Shown here: one piece after another, positions 6,117 through 6,722 of the stretch
Layout of the letters: every line of letters starts with the position of its first letter
How positions within the stretch are numbered: the first letter of the stretch is position 1
DNA from: an uncultured Chloroflexota bacterium
GTDB taxonomy: Bacteria; Chloroflexota; Limnocylindria; Limnocylindrales; CSP1-4
Assembly: GCA_903924005.1 (NCBI GenBank)
Contig: CAIXZV010000638.1
Location: forward strand, 1 to 6,722
Length of the DNA stretch: 6,722 bases
Reading direction: 5' to 3'
The notes under the pieces: model-generated
What the model saw: the letters and a program-made list of their open reading frames with translations, nothing else
Database searches by the model: none
What the model was told of the DNA's origin: nothing
Position numbers and translations under genes: made by a program

Positions 6117-6722
6117 ACCTGCCAATCACGGAGATCCTCTTCCTCGTCATCCTCACGCTGCTTGAGGGTTTCTTCGTTGCGGCCGAGATCGCGCTGGTCT
6201 CCATCCGTCGCAGCCGCGTCGAGCAGCTGGTTGACGAGGGCCGGCCCGGCGCCAAACGCGTCCAGCGCCTGCTCAACGATCCAGGCCGCTTTCTTGCCGT
6301 CTGCCAACTTGGCCTCACGGTCATCGGCTTCCTCGCATCTGCCTTCGCGGCCGTCAGCCTCAGCAAGCAGCTCGCTGCGCTGCTGGAGTCGTTTGGCATG
6401 GGCGCCGGCAGCGCTGACGGCGTCTCGCTGGTCATCGTCACGGTCATCTTGGCGCTGTTCACCATCGTGTTTGCCGAGCTTGTGCCAAAGACGCTTGCGC
6501 TGGCCAACTCTGAGAGGTTTGCACTGACGCTTTCGGTCCCGCTGGACCTGATTGGGCGGATGCTCACGCCGGTTGTGGCGCTGCTCACGTCCATCACGCA
6601 GGCCATCACCAGACCGCTTGGCGCACGTGTCAGCTCGGACGCCCACATCACGGCGGAGGAGCTGCGGCTGATTGTGGAGCGGGGAGGGGAGCAGGGCATC
6701 CTCGAAGCCGAGGAGGAGATCG
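6113..6722 (+). CDS. CNNM-domain (HlyC/CorC family) membrane protein, 3' truncated by window edge
   Basis: The first 203 residues are visible. Start is GTG at 6113, overlapping the glmU stop as GTGA; no Shine-Dalgarno is evident, so translation is probably coupled to glmU. The N-terminus matches the CNNM (DUF21) domain. Hydrophobic segments lie at about 5-30, 60-82, 104-125 and 138-162. Conserved motifs are FFVAAEIALVS (20-30), the QLGLTVIGFLAS stretch (65-76) and FAELVPKTLA (120-129), followed by ITAEELRLIVE (179-189) and the EEE acidic stretch leading toward CBS domains. The family includes the divalent-cation (Mg2+/Co2+) transporters CNNM, CorC and MpfA; many members are annotated as hemolysins. 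CBS domains and the CorC_HlyC domain would lie past the edge and cannot be confirmed. Specific cation and direction of transport cannot be judged from this part. Confidence 0.9.
   Translation, partial: MNLPITEILFLVILTLLEGFFVAAEIALVSIRRSRVEQLVDEGRPGAKRVQRLLNDPGRFLAVCQLGLTVIGFLASAFAAVSLSKQLAALLESFGMGAGSADGVSLVIVTVILALFTIVFAELVPKTLALANSERFALTLSVPLDLIGRMLTPVVALLTSITQAITRPLGARVSSDAHITAEELRLIVERGGEQGILEAEEEI

Noticed and set aside
4509..6125. Long minus-strand open frame (538 aa) opposite glmU
   Set aside because: It lies wholly antisense to a certain glmU; the His/Arg/Val-rich composition is typical of an antisense frame in high-GC coding DNA, and no domain or ribosome site is seen.

Overview
The window is high-GC DNA with GTG, TTG and ATG starts, 4-nt stop/start overlaps, a Cys-anchored lipoprotein, and a GlmU whose SGD uridyltransferase motif resembles the mycobacterial enzyme. 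The C-terminal module of the first gene is also of a type I recall from actinobacterial exported proteins. Together these suggest a Gram-positive actinobacterium, possibly in the Micrococcales range. That assignment is inference; no rRNA or other phylogenetic marker apart from glmU is present.

Left part (1-2386, + strand): the 3' part of a large exported repeat protein whose start lies upstream of the window. It has about six MBG-type Ig-like repeats of roughly 80 residues, one further Ig-like domain, a proline linker, a fibronectin-III-like domain and a C-terminal beta module with a CxxC pair. It is probably a cell-surface stalk or adhesin.

Middle (2387-4394): a 242-nt convergent intergenic region with several inverted repeats, including one strong hairpin likely to end transcription. 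It is followed by a minus-strand, two-gene operon. The promoter-proximal gene (3294-4394) encodes a 366-aa secreted beta-rich protein. The second gene (2629-3297) encodes a 222-aa lipoprotein. The two overlap by 4 nt (TTGA), and both appear to start with TTG. Neither product can be named with confidence.

Right part (4395-6722, + strand): a divergent intergenic region carrying a good sigma70-like promoter that ends only 13 nt before the likely ATG of glmU. GlmU is the bifunctional enzyme making UDP-GlcNAc for peptidoglycan. Its stop overlaps (GTGA) the start of a CNNM/HlyC-CorC family membrane protein, a putative divalent-cation transporter cut by the right edge.

The window therefore joins a housekeeping cell-wall precursor operon to a set of envelope and surface genes. 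There is no sign of a mobile element, CRISPR array, RNA gene or defence system. The least characterised content is the TTG-started secreted protein/lipoprotein pair and the mosaic repeat protein beside it.
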